Shown here: positions 7,430 to 14,566 of the stretch, piece after piece
Numbering within the stretch: position 1 is the stretch's first letter
Layout: each line of letters opens with the position of its first letter
Source: JAABTL01 sp964465355
GTDB taxonomy: Bacteria > Deinococcota > Deinococci > Deinococcales > Trueperaceae
Assembly (NCBI GenBank): GCA_964465355.1
Contig: CAYXJZ010000038.1
Span: 1-28,974 of the forward strand
Length of the DNA stretch: 28,974 bases
Direction of reading: 5' to 3'
Notes under the pieces: model-generated
Databases searched by the model: none
Seen by the model: the letters and a program-made list of their open reading frames with translations, nothing else
What the model was told of the DNA's origin: nothing
Made by a program: the position numbers and the translations under genes

Positions 7430-8807
7430 CAGGCCCATCCTCTCCAGTCGGTCGGGCGTCGCCCGCCAGCTGCGTACCTCGTCCTGCCCGCAACGCCATC
7501 CAGGCCGTCTGCGCGATCAGGCCGACGACGAAGGCGCTCAAACCCACGTACACACCGGTGAAGCGCTGGCTGGCCACACCCCAGACCAGGACCGCTGCGG
7601 TGACCACCGAGAACACCACCACCGACTCCATCATCGGCCTGGTGCGCCGCTCGGCCACCAGCCGTCCCTGCAACCAGTGCTGCACCAGGCGCGTGGCAGG
7701 CAGCAGCAGGGCGAACCACATGGTGGTGCTGGCCATGCGCGCCAGCTCGGGTGACAGGCCGGCCACCGCCCCGAACCACCACAGCGCCAAGGGGGTCGCC
7801 GCCAGCGCCACCAGCACCAGGGTCGAGCCGAGGCCCACCCATAGGGCGGTGCGGACCAACACCCGCATCGCGCCTGGACGCCGCAGGTAGGTGATGACCA
7901 CCTCCGCGAAGGACATGCCAGGCGCCTGCATCACGTGCAGGAAGGACATGGCCACCGGCCACACCGCCAACGAGGCAAGGCTGTTCGGCATGCGCGCCAC
8001 CGCGCCGCTGATCACGCTGGTGGTCAGCATGGTGAGCACCGTGGTGGTGGCCAGCGGCACGTAGAAGGACAGGAAGCCTGGCAGCGTGAGTGGGGTGTCG
8101 TCGGCGGACTCGGGCAACTGCCGCGGCCGGACCAGGCGGCGCATCAGCACCATGCTGTACACCGCCTCCGCGAGGACGGCGGTGGAGAGCACGCCGGCAG
8201 CCATGGCCGCCCCCGGCCAGCCGAGCAGGGCGCCGATCGTCAGGCCGACGGCGTCCACGCCCAGCCGCAGGGCCGAACCCGCCACGATCCCGCGGCTGTG
8301 ACCCCGACGGATCAAGAGGCCGTGGTAGAAGCGCCGCATGCCGGTGCCGAGCGACCATGGCACGACAAGGGCGGTGGCCAGCCGCGCCGTCTCGCCCACC
8401 TCCGGCGGCACGCCGAGCCAGCTGAACATGACCACCTCGTAGAGCGGTGTGAAGGCCACCAGCAGGTGCAGCAGCGTGAGCCCTGCGCCCATCCACAAGG
8501 CGACGCGGTGCAGCCAGCGGTAGCTGCTGCGTCCTCGCACCAGCGCCGTCGAGGCCGTGAGCAGCATGACCGAGGGCGCCTGGATGGTGATGGCCAGGTT
8601 GAACACCACACCCCAAGCCGCCAGGTTGAGCTGCGGGTCCACCAGCCGCGAGACCACGGCGGTGGTGAGCAGCAGCTCGCCGGTCATCAGCACCCAGCTC
8701 GCGGTCAACGGCCACCAGGCCTGCACCACCTCGCGGGTGCGGAGCGGGGCTTGCTCGTCGTAGGCCAAGGCTGTTCGGGCGACCGGCGGTGTTCGGGGGC
8801 GCTGCAC
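7422..8807 (-). CDS. MOP/MATE-like polytopic membrane protein
   Basis: A 461-residue integral membrane protein with about twelve hydrophobic segments, starting after a soluble N-terminus of about 30 residues. The stretches VLMTGELLLTTAVVSRLV and AITIQAPSVMLLTASTALV near the N-terminus, and the two-halves layout, resemble the multidrug/oligosaccharidyl-lipid/polysaccharide flippase superfamily, possibly its ANKH-like branch. The usual MATE drug-site residues are not obvious to me, so the cargo is unknown. The start is a GTG three bases after the AGE-epimerase stop, with GGAGGTGG ten bases upstream; its stop overlaps the SDR start by eight bases. Its fixed place among sugar-acid enzymes suggests a linked job, for instance export of an acid intermediate or by-product, but that is inference. 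Confidence 0.72.
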   Translation of the reverse strand: MQRPRTPPVARTALAYDEQAPLRTREVVQAWWPLTASWVLMTGELLLTTAVVSRLVDPQLNLAAWGVVFNLAITIQAPSVMLLTASTALVRGRSSYRWLHRVALWMGAGLTLLHLLVAFTPLYEVVMFSWLGVPPEVGETARLATALVVPWSLGTGMRRFYHGLLIRRGHSRGIVAGSALRLGVDAVGLTIGALLGWPGAAMAAGVLSTAVLAEAVYSMVLMRRLVRPRQLPESADDTPLTLPGFLSFYVPLATTTVLTMLTTSVISGAVARMPNSLASLAVWPVAMSFLHVMQAPGMSFAEVVITYLRRPGAMRVLVRTALWVGLGSTLVLVALAATPLALWWFGAVAGLSPELARMASTTMWFALLLPATRLVQHWLQGRLVAERRTRPMMESVVVFSVVTAAVLVWGVASQRFTGVYVGLSAFVVGLIAQTAWMALRAGRGTQLAGDARPTGEDGPDG

Positions 8808-8810
8808 GGC

Positions 8811-10082
8811 TCAGTGTCCACCTCCAGGCAGGCCGAGTTGCCGCCTCAGGCTGAGGATGCAGTAGACCAGCGCCCTCGGCAGGTGGAAGGGATCCTTCAC
8901 CGGCAGTGCGACCGTGGTCTGGAAAGGACGTCCCTCACGGTCCAGCTTCTGCGTCCACTCACCGTGCACCGGCACCGGGTAGTGCCGCTGGGCGTAGTCG
9001 TCCACCTGCTCGAACCAGCGCAGGTCGTCGGGGTCGCCTTCCAGCTCGAAGGCCAGGAGCAGGGCGTAGAGCGCCTCGGTCTGCGGCCACCACAGCTTGG
9101 CGTCGGCGAAGGGCCACCACGGCTCGCCCTCGCCCGGCGCCCTGCCCGATGCCACGTCAGCGGCGTCGCGCGCCAGCAGCAGGCCGCCGTACACAGGGTC
9201 CCAGCCGACGCCCATGTGCCAGCGGATGACCTCCAGCGCCTCGCGCACCCGCTGCGCGTCGCCGAGGTGCTGGTAGACGTGGATGAGGAACCACATGGAC
9301 TCGATGGCGTGACCAGGCACCACCGCTCGGCCGCGCGGGGAGTCGAGTTCCTGGTCGTCCGTGCCCATGAACTCCAGCACCAGCTTGCGCGCCGGCCTGC
9401 GGAACACGGTCATGATCTGCTCGGCGTGCCAGCGGCAGGCTTCCATGACCCGCCCGGCGGCCGGATGGCCGCGCTCGCCCAGCACCCTGGCCAGCTCGAA
9501 GAAGGCGATGGCGAAGATCATGGAGATGCCGTGGGCCTTGACCCCTTCGGGGATGGGGTAGGGGGCCGATGGGAAGCTGCCTGGCCGACGCAGCAGCGGC
9601 TCCACCCGCTCGAAGGTGGCCAGCGCCGCCTCCAGCGCCGCGGCCTCCTGCGGCCGCACGCGGGCGTACTCGGCCAGGCCGTAGATGGCGAAGCCGTCGG
9701 TGTAGATGCTGACGGATCCCTCCAGCTCGCTGCCGTCACCGTGCAGGGCATAGCGCCATGCGCCTTCCTGGTCGCGGCCGTACTGCATGACGAAGCGGAA
9801 GATGCCGTCGGCCACGGCCAGGAAGTCATCAGGCCGCCCGCCGTCCTGGCGCGGACCCAGATGTCGGTGCACCGAGGAGAAGGTCCACATGGCGCGCAGC
9901 TGCGACCACATGTACTTGTCCTCGCTGAGCAGCCGGCCGTCGTCGCCGATGCAAGTGAACAGGCCGCCGCGCTCATGGTCGACGGCGTGCCGCAGCCAGA
10001 AGGGCAGCACGCTGTCCTCCAGCTCGGCCTGGTAGCGCCTCAGCAGCTCGTGCAGCTGCGCGCGCGACCCAGCCTCAGCCAC
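8811..10082 (-). CDS. AGE-family sugar epimerase/isomerase (N-acylglucosamine 2-epimerase family)
   Basis: An (alpha/alpha)6-barrel enzyme of 423 residues, the size of N-acylglucosamine 2-epimerases and related sugar isomerases. Family marks: KYMWSQLRAMWTF (R63 likely catalytic), YTDGFAIYGLAEYAR, PGHAIESMWFLI (H258, E261), KLWWPQTEALYALL, and near the end HGEWTQKLDREG and KDPFHLPRALVYC. AGE enzymes interconvert N-acetylmannosamine and N-acetylglucosamine; other members act on mannose, glucose or cellobiose. With nagA and nagB in the same operon, an N-acetylhexosamine substrate is attractive but unproved. I chose the GTG at 10082 because it forms the eight-base overlap GTGGCTGA with the enolase-superfamily stop and has GGAG ten bases upstream. 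The 26 codons further up lie inside the preceding gene. Confidence 0.85.
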   Translation of the reverse strand: MAEAGSRAQLHELLRRYQAELEDSVLPFWLRHAVDHERGGLFTCIGDDGRLLSEDKYMWSQLRAMWTFSSVHRHLGPRQDGGRPDDFLAVADGIFRFVMQYGRDQEGAWRYALHGDGSELEGSVSIYTDGFAIYGLAEYARVRPQEAAALEAALATFERVEPLLRRPGSFPSAPYPIPEGVKAHGISMIFAIAFFELARVLGERGHPAAGRVMEACRWHAEQIMTVFRRPARKLVLEFMGTDDQELDSPRGRAVVPGHAIESMWFLIHVYQHLGDAQRVREALEVIRWHMGVGWDPVYGGLLLARDAADVASGRAPGEGEPWWPFADAKLWWPQTEALYALLLAFELEGDPDDLRWFEQVDDYAQRHYPVPVHGEWTQKLDREGRPFQTTVALPVKDPFHLPRALVYCILSLRRQLGLPGGGH

Positions 10083-11172
10083 GCCGGTAGCGCTCCAGCA
10101 CCTGGGGATCGGGTTCGAAGCCGATGCCGAGGACGTCCTGCGGCAGCCGGATGCGGCCATCGTCCTGCAGGCCGGGGTCGGGGGCCAGCTTGGCCTCGCG
10201 GTCGACGTAGAGCACCTCGATGGGCCCGATCACGGGGAAGGCGGCCGCCAGCTGCAGCGTGGCGTAGTAGCCGGGACCGTAGTAGGGGCAGTGCGGCACC
10301 AGCTTCGCGCCTGCTGCCTCGGCCATGCGCGCCACCTCGAGGTACTCGTGCAGGCCGCCGATCTTGGTCAGGCTTGGTTGCAGGTGGTCCACCGCGCCGG
10401 CGGCCATGGCCTGCTCGAACTGCCAGCGGGTGAACCAGTTCTCCCCCGCCGCGATAGCCAGGCCGTGGCCGCGCAACCGCGCAAGGGTGGCGAAGTCCTC
10501 TGGCGGGAAGACGGGCTCCTCCAGCCAGCTCACGCCAAGCTCGATCAGGCCGGGGATGGCGGCCAGGCTGCTCGCCTCGTCCCAAGCGCAGTTCACGTCC
10601 ACCGACACGGGGATGCCTTCGCCGATCTCATCGCGGCAGGCGCGCACCAGCGGCACGGTGATCTCGTGCAGCTTCAGTTCAATGTAGCCCTCGTCGATGG
10701 CCCGGCGGCTGACCTCGGCCACCAGTGCAGGGTCGTGGTAGCGCACCAGGCTGGCGTAGGCCTCTGCGCTGCCTCGCAACGGGCCATCCGTGAGCAGGCG
10801 GGCCAACGACACGCCTGCTCGCTTGGCCTTGAGGTCCCACAGCGCCATGTCCACCCCGCCGATGGCGAAGAGGGTGATGCCGTAGCGGCCGAAGAGGTGA
10901 ACCGCCCGCTGCACGCCAAGGGTCCAGGCGCGCACGTCGTCGATCTCACGGCCGACGGCCAGCGGGGCGATGCGCTGGTCGATGATGGAGCGGGTGGCGT
11001 CGGAGCAGAAGTAGCCGAAGCCCTCGCCCCAGCCCACCACGCCGTCCTCGTCCTCCACCCGCACGAGCACGGTCTCCAGGCTGCGCCATGCGCTTGGCAG
11101 GATGCCCTCGTTCTTGCCCGGCTCGTGGAAGGGGATCTCGACGACGACGGTCTCCACTTTGGCGATCTTCAT
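10075..11172 (-). CDS. Enolase-superfamily (mandelate racemase/muconate lactonizing) enzyme, likely aldarate-lactone or acid-sugar branch
   Basis: A 365-residue mandelate racemase-like protein: N-terminal capping domain (1-125) and a TIM barrel. The metal ligands are D192 (SVDVNCAW), E218 (WLEEPV) and E244 (AAGENW). The basic motif after the second strand is K167-x-H169 instead of the usual K-x-K. The strand-7 base H294 (VPHCPYYGPG) is kept, but the dyad aspartate normally seen as PD..KIGG is replaced by serine (QPSLTKIGG, S267). The enzyme follows uronate dehydrogenase with an ATGA overlap. Uronate dehydrogenase makes aldaro-lactones, and one known superfamily member, galactarolactone cycloisomerase of Agrobacterium, works right after it; an acid-sugar dehydratase is the alternative. 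Superfamily firm, reaction open. Confidence 0.9.
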   Translation of the reverse strand: MKIAKVETVVVEIPFHEPGKNEGILPSAWRSLETVLVRVEDEDGVVGWGEGFGYFCSDATRSIIDQRIAPLAVGREIDDVRAWTLGVQRAVHLFGRYGITLFAIGGVDMALWDLKAKRAGVSLARLLTDGPLRGSAEAYASLVRYHDPALVAEVSRRAIDEGYIELKLHEITVPLVRACRDEIGEGIPVSVDVNCAWDEASSLAAIPGLIELGVSWLEEPVFPPEDFATLARLRGHGLAIAAGENWFTRWQFEQAMAAGAVDHLQPSLTKIGGLHEYLEVARMAEAAGAKLVPHCPYYGPGYYATLQLAAAFPVIGPIEVLYVDREAKLAPDPGLQDDGRIRLPQDVLGIGFEPDPQVLERYRRG

Positions 11173-11969
11173 GGTCTCCCTCGCTGCGGCCGGGCGGTGG
11201 CGGCGTAGGCGCCGCCCACATAGGCCGGACCGTCCTCTTCACGCATCGCCTCAAAGCCGCGGTAGTCGGGGGCGCGGTGGTCATCGGCCGCGTCCTTGGG
11301 CCGGTAGCCAAGCGCCCGTGCACGGGCGTCCTCGAACACCGGATCGGCGCATCGCGATGTGCCGGAGAGCAGCTCCAACTCGATGTCGGGATGCTCCAGA
11401 CCGATGGTCACCAACTGGGCGAGGTCGGCGCTGCTGATCCACATCGTCGCTCGCCTGGCGTCGGACACCTTGGGATCGACGTTGCCGAGGCGCAAGAGGA
11501 GGGTGCGCAGGCCGAAGCGCTTGGCGTACATGGCGCAGGCCGCCTCGCCGAAGGCCTTGCTGAGCCCGTAGAAGCCGTCGGGGGCGACCAAGGCTTGCTT
11601 CAGGTCGAAGCCCTCCCGGTGGTGCATGCCCACGATGTGCAGGCTGCTGACGTAGATCATCCGCTCGACGCCGCCCTCGGCGCTGGCCTGCAGCAAGGCC
11701 AGCAGGCCGCGGTAGTTGGCATCGAGGGTGTCCTCGAAACCCAGATGCTCACCGTGGACGCACATGAGGTCGAGCACGCCGCGGCAACCGGCCACGGCGT
11801 CAGCCGCCACCCCCGGTCGGTTGATGTCGGCCACCAGCACCTGGTCCTCGGCCGCCGCCGCAGGCGGCGGCTTGCGGTCGAGCAACCGCAGCTGGTAGCG
11901 CTGGCGCAGGAGGGGGATCAGCCCGCTGGCCACCCGGCCGGCAGCCCCGGTGACGAGGAGACGGTCCAT
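11169..11969 (-). CDS. udh: NAD-dependent epimerase/dehydratase family protein, probable uronate dehydrogenase
   Basis: Probably oxidises D-galacturonate or D-glucuronate to the aldaro-lactone with NAD+, the entry to oxidative uronate breakdown. It has 266 residues, the size of known uronate dehydrogenases. The Rossmann motif VTGAAGRVA (6-14) is followed by D31 at the end of strand two (NAD preference). Catalytic residues Y134 and K138 sit in FYGLSKAFGE, and the block YVSSLHIVGMHH resembles the S-x-H-x-x-G signature of uronate dehydrogenases. The ATG at 11969 lies five bases after the cupin stop; the open frame extends far upstream but only as a shadow of the cupin gene. The next gene, the enolase-superfamily enzyme, begins at ATGA overlapping its stop. 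Other sugar-nucleotide epimerases share the fold, but the short length and neighbours favour uronate dehydrogenase. Confidence 0.82.
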   Translation of the reverse strand: MDRLLVTGAAGRVASGLIPLLRQRYQLRLLDRKPPPAAAAEDQVLVADINRPGVAADAVAGCRGVLDLMCVHGEHLGFEDTLDANYRGLLALLQASAEGGVERMIYVSSLHIVGMHHREGFDLKQALVAPDGFYGLSKAFGEAACAMYAKRFGLRTLLLRLGNVDPKVSDARRATMWISSADLAQLVTIGLEHPDIELELLSGTSRCADPVFEDARARALGYRPKDAADDHRAPDYRGFEAMREEDGPAYVGGAYAATARPQRGRP

Positions 11970-11974
11970 GCTGC

Positions 11975-12478
11975 TCAGTCGTCCGTGCCGCTGCCGGCGG
12001 GCGTGGGCGCACTGGCGTGCGCGCGCGCACTGGTGTGCGCGTTGGCGATGATCGCCTCCGTGTCCCAGCCGTTCTGGTCGCACACCACCCGCACGTGCGA
12101 ATCCCAGGTGGGCTCGGCCGCGGGCCGGCCCTCCAGGAAGCAGTCGACGGTGAGGTACTTCAGCGTCTCGTCGCCAAGGCACCACACCCGGTGCGGCGTG
12201 CTGGCGGGGATGCGCACCACGTCACCAGGCGACACCTCGAAGGCGCGGTGGTCGGGATGGCCAGGCTCGCCGCCAACCTCCAGCCGGCCGCGGCCCTGCA
12301 GCAGGTAGAAGACCTGCTCGGTGTCGTCGTGCTGGTGCAGCGGCGGCGCCTCACCCGGCTCCATGATCGAGATGAAGACCTCGCTGGTGCCCGCCTCCGA
12401 GCGGTCCATGACCAGCGCGTTGGCATGCGTGGGGAAGCGGTAGAGGCGGGGGCGGTCGGTCTTGAAGACGTAGTCCAC
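11975..12478 (-). CDS. Cupin-domain protein
   Basis: A 167-residue single cupin. The metal site is complete: H48 and H50 in PPLHQHDDTEQVFYLLQG, E54, and H96 in PASTPHRVW, with the turn GDVVRIPAST between. The GTG start has GAGGAG six bases upstream and lies ten bases after the nagB stop. The last 25 residues (NAHTSARAHASAPTPAG) are low-complexity and come from an 18-base tandem repeat. Cupins in uronate loci include KdgF, which linearises unsaturated uronates, and sugar-acid isomerases; this one is longer than KdgF. Some role in handling an uronate or amino-sugar intermediate is likely from its place between nagB and udh, but the reaction is unknown. Confidence 0.82.
   Translation of the reverse strand: MDYVFKTDRPRLYRFPTHANALVMDRSEAGTSEVFISIMEPGEAPPLHQHDDTEQVFYLLQGRGRLEVGGEPGHPDHRAFEVSPGDVVRIPASTPHRVWCLGDETLKYLTVDCFLEGRPAAEPTWDSHVRVVCDQNGWDTEAIIANAHTSARAHASAPTPAGSGTDD
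12007..12040. repeat. Two tandem 16-base hairpin repeats at the 3' end of the cupin gene
   Basis: GCGCACTGGCGTGCGC (12007-12022) and GCGCACTGGTGTGCGC (12025-12040) repeat with an 18-base period. Each is a perfect six-base-pair inverted repeat with a four-base loop. In the cupin frame they encode a hexapeptide repeat (AHTSAR, AHASAP). The hairpins lie about 40 bases before the udh start. Confidence 0.7.
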
Positions 12479-12488
12479 GATGTTCTCC

Positions 12489-13289
12489 TCAGCGAGCCTG
12501 GGGTAACAAGACGGCGGAGTCGGGGTCGAGGTAGAGGGTGGCGTGGTCGATCCGGCGCAGCGCAGAGCCGGGGCGGGCCTCGTCCACCTCGAGCAGCAGG
12601 CAGTCGTGCACGGCCTGCGCCTTGCGCGCCTCCGGCACGATGCAAAGGACGCGTGAAGGCGCCAGCAGGGCGGGCACCGTGAGGGTGACCGCATGGGTGG
12701 GGACGGCAGCCAGGTCGGGGAAGTGGCCCTCGCCCACCTGCTGGCGGCGGCTTGCCTCGGCCAGCGGCACCACCTTGACCCAGGCAGGATCGTCGAAGCG
12801 CACGCCGGGCGGGTCGTTGAAGGCCAGGTGACCGTTCTCGCCGAAGCCGCAGGCGACCACGTCGGCCGGATGGGCCCGCAGCAGGGCCTCGTAGGCGCGG
12901 GCATCGGCGTCCGGATCGTCCGCAGCGGCTTCCACAGGATGGAAGGCCAGCGGCGCGGCGGGCAGTTGGCTGAGGAAGCGCTCGCGCAGGAAGCGCGGGA
13001 AGCTGGCGGGGTGCTCGTCGTCAAGGCCAACGTACTGGTCCATGTGGAAGATGCGCACGCGCGGCCAGTCCACGTCCTGCGCTTGGCTCAGGGCCTGCAG
13101 GAAGCTGAGCTGGGAGTTGCCTGTGGCCAGGATCAGGTTCGCCTCGCCGCGTTGCTGGATGGCCTCACCGAGCACGCGGCGGGCCACCGCGGCGGCCGCT
13201 GCACCTGCGGCGGCGTTGGAGGCATAGACCTCCACCGGCAACCGGTCGACAAGGAAAGCGTGGGTGGGATGGGGGGTAGCTTCGCTCAA
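12489..13289 (-). CDS. nagB: Glucosamine-6-phosphate deaminase-like protein (NagB family)
   Basis: Expected to convert glucosamine 6-phosphate to fructose 6-phosphate and ammonia. The 266 residues equal the length of E. coli NagB. Clear motifs: ILATGNSQLSFLQAL (phosphate loop, a variant of TGGTP), FHMDQYVGLDDEHPASF with D84, and CGFGENGHLAFNDPP with H154. Compared from memory with E. coli NagB, D72 and H143 are kept (D84, H154), while D141 becomes N152 and E148 becomes D159. The ATGxSQ and GENGHLAFNDPP versions mark a separate NagB clade whose substrate may differ. The start is a TTG: it forms a four-base TTGA overlap with the nagA stop and has GAGAGGGA seven bases upstream. The longer open frame upstream is a shadow of nagA. 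Confidence 0.85.
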   Translation of the reverse strand: MSEATPHPTHAFLVDRLPVEVYASNAAAGAAAAAVARRVLGEAIQQRGEANLILATGNSQLSFLQALSQAQDVDWPRVRIFHMDQYVGLDDEHPASFPRFLRERFLSQLPAAPLAFHPVEAAADDPDADARAYEALLRAHPADVVACGFGENGHLAFNDPPGVRFDDPAWVKVVPLAEASRRQQVGEGHFPDLAAVPTHAVTLTVPALLAPSRVLCIVPEARKAQAVHDCLLLEVDEARPGSALRRIDHATLYLDPDSAVLLPQAR

Positions 13290-14566
13290 GTGGGGATCCC
13301 TCTCTGCTTCATGGCGGGCGTCCAGCGTCCCGCGATCATCGTGCGCGTGCAGCGCAGCTCTTCGTCCAGCACGATGAGGTCGGCGTCCTTGCCGGCCTCG
13401 AGGCTGCCCTTGCGGTCCGCCATGCCGATGGCGCAAGCGGGCGTCAGGCTGGCCATCCGCACCACCTCGGCCACGCCAAGGCCCAACTCCTTGTGCACCA
13501 CCCACAGCATCTGGCCGAGGAAGGTGGTGCTGCCGGCGAAGGCGCTGCCGTCCTTCAAGACACCGACCGTCGGGGAGCCGTGCCTAGGCGTCGGGCTACC
13601 CGCTACCGGGCCGACCAAAGCAGGCACACCAGCCAAGTCCAAGGCCGTGCCCTGCGCCAGGCCGGCGCCGTGGGTGGCGTCGGAGACCAGGCACAGACGC
13701 TCCGGACCAATGCAACGGTGGGCAAGGCGCATGAGCGTGCCGGGCAGATGGTGGCCGTCGGCGATCATCTCCACCGTGAGGCCGTCAGAGGCCAAGGTGG
13801 CCTCCAGCAGGCCGGGATGCCGGTAGGGTCCGCGGCGGACGGTGGTGGACTGGCCGCTGAACACGTGGATGACGTGGCTCAGCCCCTGGTCGGCGGCGGC
13901 AGCCAGATGGTGGTCCTCGGCGTCGCTGTGCCCGGCGGCGGCGATGATGCCGGACGCCACCAGTCGCCGGGTCAGCTCCAAGGCGCCCGGGCGCTCCGGC
14001 GCGTAGCTCACCATGCGCAGCACGTCGCTGTAGGCCAGCAGGCGATCCACGCGTGCCGGCGTCGGGTCGAGCACGTACTCGGGGTTCTGCGCACCCGCCT
14101 GGCCGACCGAGAAGAAGGGGCCCTCCAAGTGCACGCCCAGCACCTGCGCGGCGCCTGGCCGGCCGCCGGGGAAGCGGGAGCGGGCGTAGGCCAGCACCCG
14201 CAGCAGCTCGTCCAGCGCTGCGGTGAGGGTGGTGGGCAGGATGGAGGTGGTGCCGTGCGCGGCGTGGGCGGTGAGGATGGCGTCCCATGACGCCTCGGTG
14301 GCCTCGTTGAAGAGGTGACCGACGGCTCCGTGCGCGTGGACGTCGACCAGGCCGGGAGCCAGATAGGCGCCGGCCAACTCGACCCGCGGCACATCGGCAG
14401 CCACCTCGGCCGGCCGCGTGAGCGCCTGGATGCGGTCGCCCTCGATCAGCAAGGCGGCGCCGTCGACCACGCGGTCAGGCAGCACCAGCCGGCCACCGGT
14501 CAGCAGCTGCCGCGCACCCTGCCGACCGGCCGCCGAACCACGCCCGCCAGCGCCCTGCCCGCTCAC
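13286..14566 (-). CDS. nagA: N-acetylglucosamine-6-phosphate deacetylase
   Basis: Removes the acetyl group from GlcNAc-6-phosphate, feeding NagB. It is a 426-residue amidohydrolase. Visible ligands: H77 and H79 (DVHAHG), E148 (VHLEGPFF), H213 (AAGHSDAED), H234 (HVIHVFS) and the catalytic D296 (LVSDATHG). The ring-binding region DGHHLPG is present. The usual HLFNAM block reads HVFSGQ, a small divergence near the sugar pocket, so a related N-acetylhexosamine phosphate is possible. A Gly/Ala/Gln-rich extension of about 20 residues precedes the first strand. The GTG start overlaps the dppF stop (GTGA). Next to nagB, it forms the amino-sugar module of the operon. No kinase or phosphotransferase enzyme for GlcNAc is in the window. 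Confidence 0.9.
   Translation of the reverse strand: MSGQGAGGRGSAAGRQGARQLLTGGRLVLPDRVVDGAALLIEGDRIQALTRPAEVAADVPRVELAGAYLAPGLVDVHAHGAVGHLFNEATEASWDAILTAHAAHGTTSILPTTLTAALDELLRVLAYARSRFPGGRPGAAQVLGVHLEGPFFSVGQAGAQNPEYVLDPTPARVDRLLAYSDVLRMVSYAPERPGALELTRRLVASGIIAAAGHSDAEDHHLAAAADQGLSHVIHVFSGQSTTVRRGPYRHPGLLEATLASDGLTVEMIADGHHLPGTLMRLAHRCIGPERLCLVSDATHGAGLAQGTALDLAGVPALVGPVAGSPTPRHGSPTVGVLKDGSAFAGSTTFLGQMLWVVHKELGLGVAEVVRMASLTPACAIGMADRKGSLEAGKDADLIVLDEELRCTRTMIAGRWTPAMKQRGIPT

Noticed and set aside
4991..7561. A very long open frame on the plus strand (about 850 codons)
   Set aside because: It lies opposite uxaC, uxaE and the SDR gene, whose motifs are clear. Its translation is rich in Gly, Ala, Val, His, Gln and Arg with no domain, as expected for an antisense frame in high-GC DNA.
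7935..10433. Plus-strand open frame of about 830 codons
   Set aside because: Antisense shadow of the MOP-like, AGE and enolase-superfamily genes; low-complexity His/Gln/Arg composition and no ribosome-binding site.
11975..13030. A 351-residue cupin fusion protein
   Set aside because: The extra N-terminal part is an out-of-frame reading of nagB. The GTG at 12478 with GAGGAG gives an ordinary cupin after the nagB stop.
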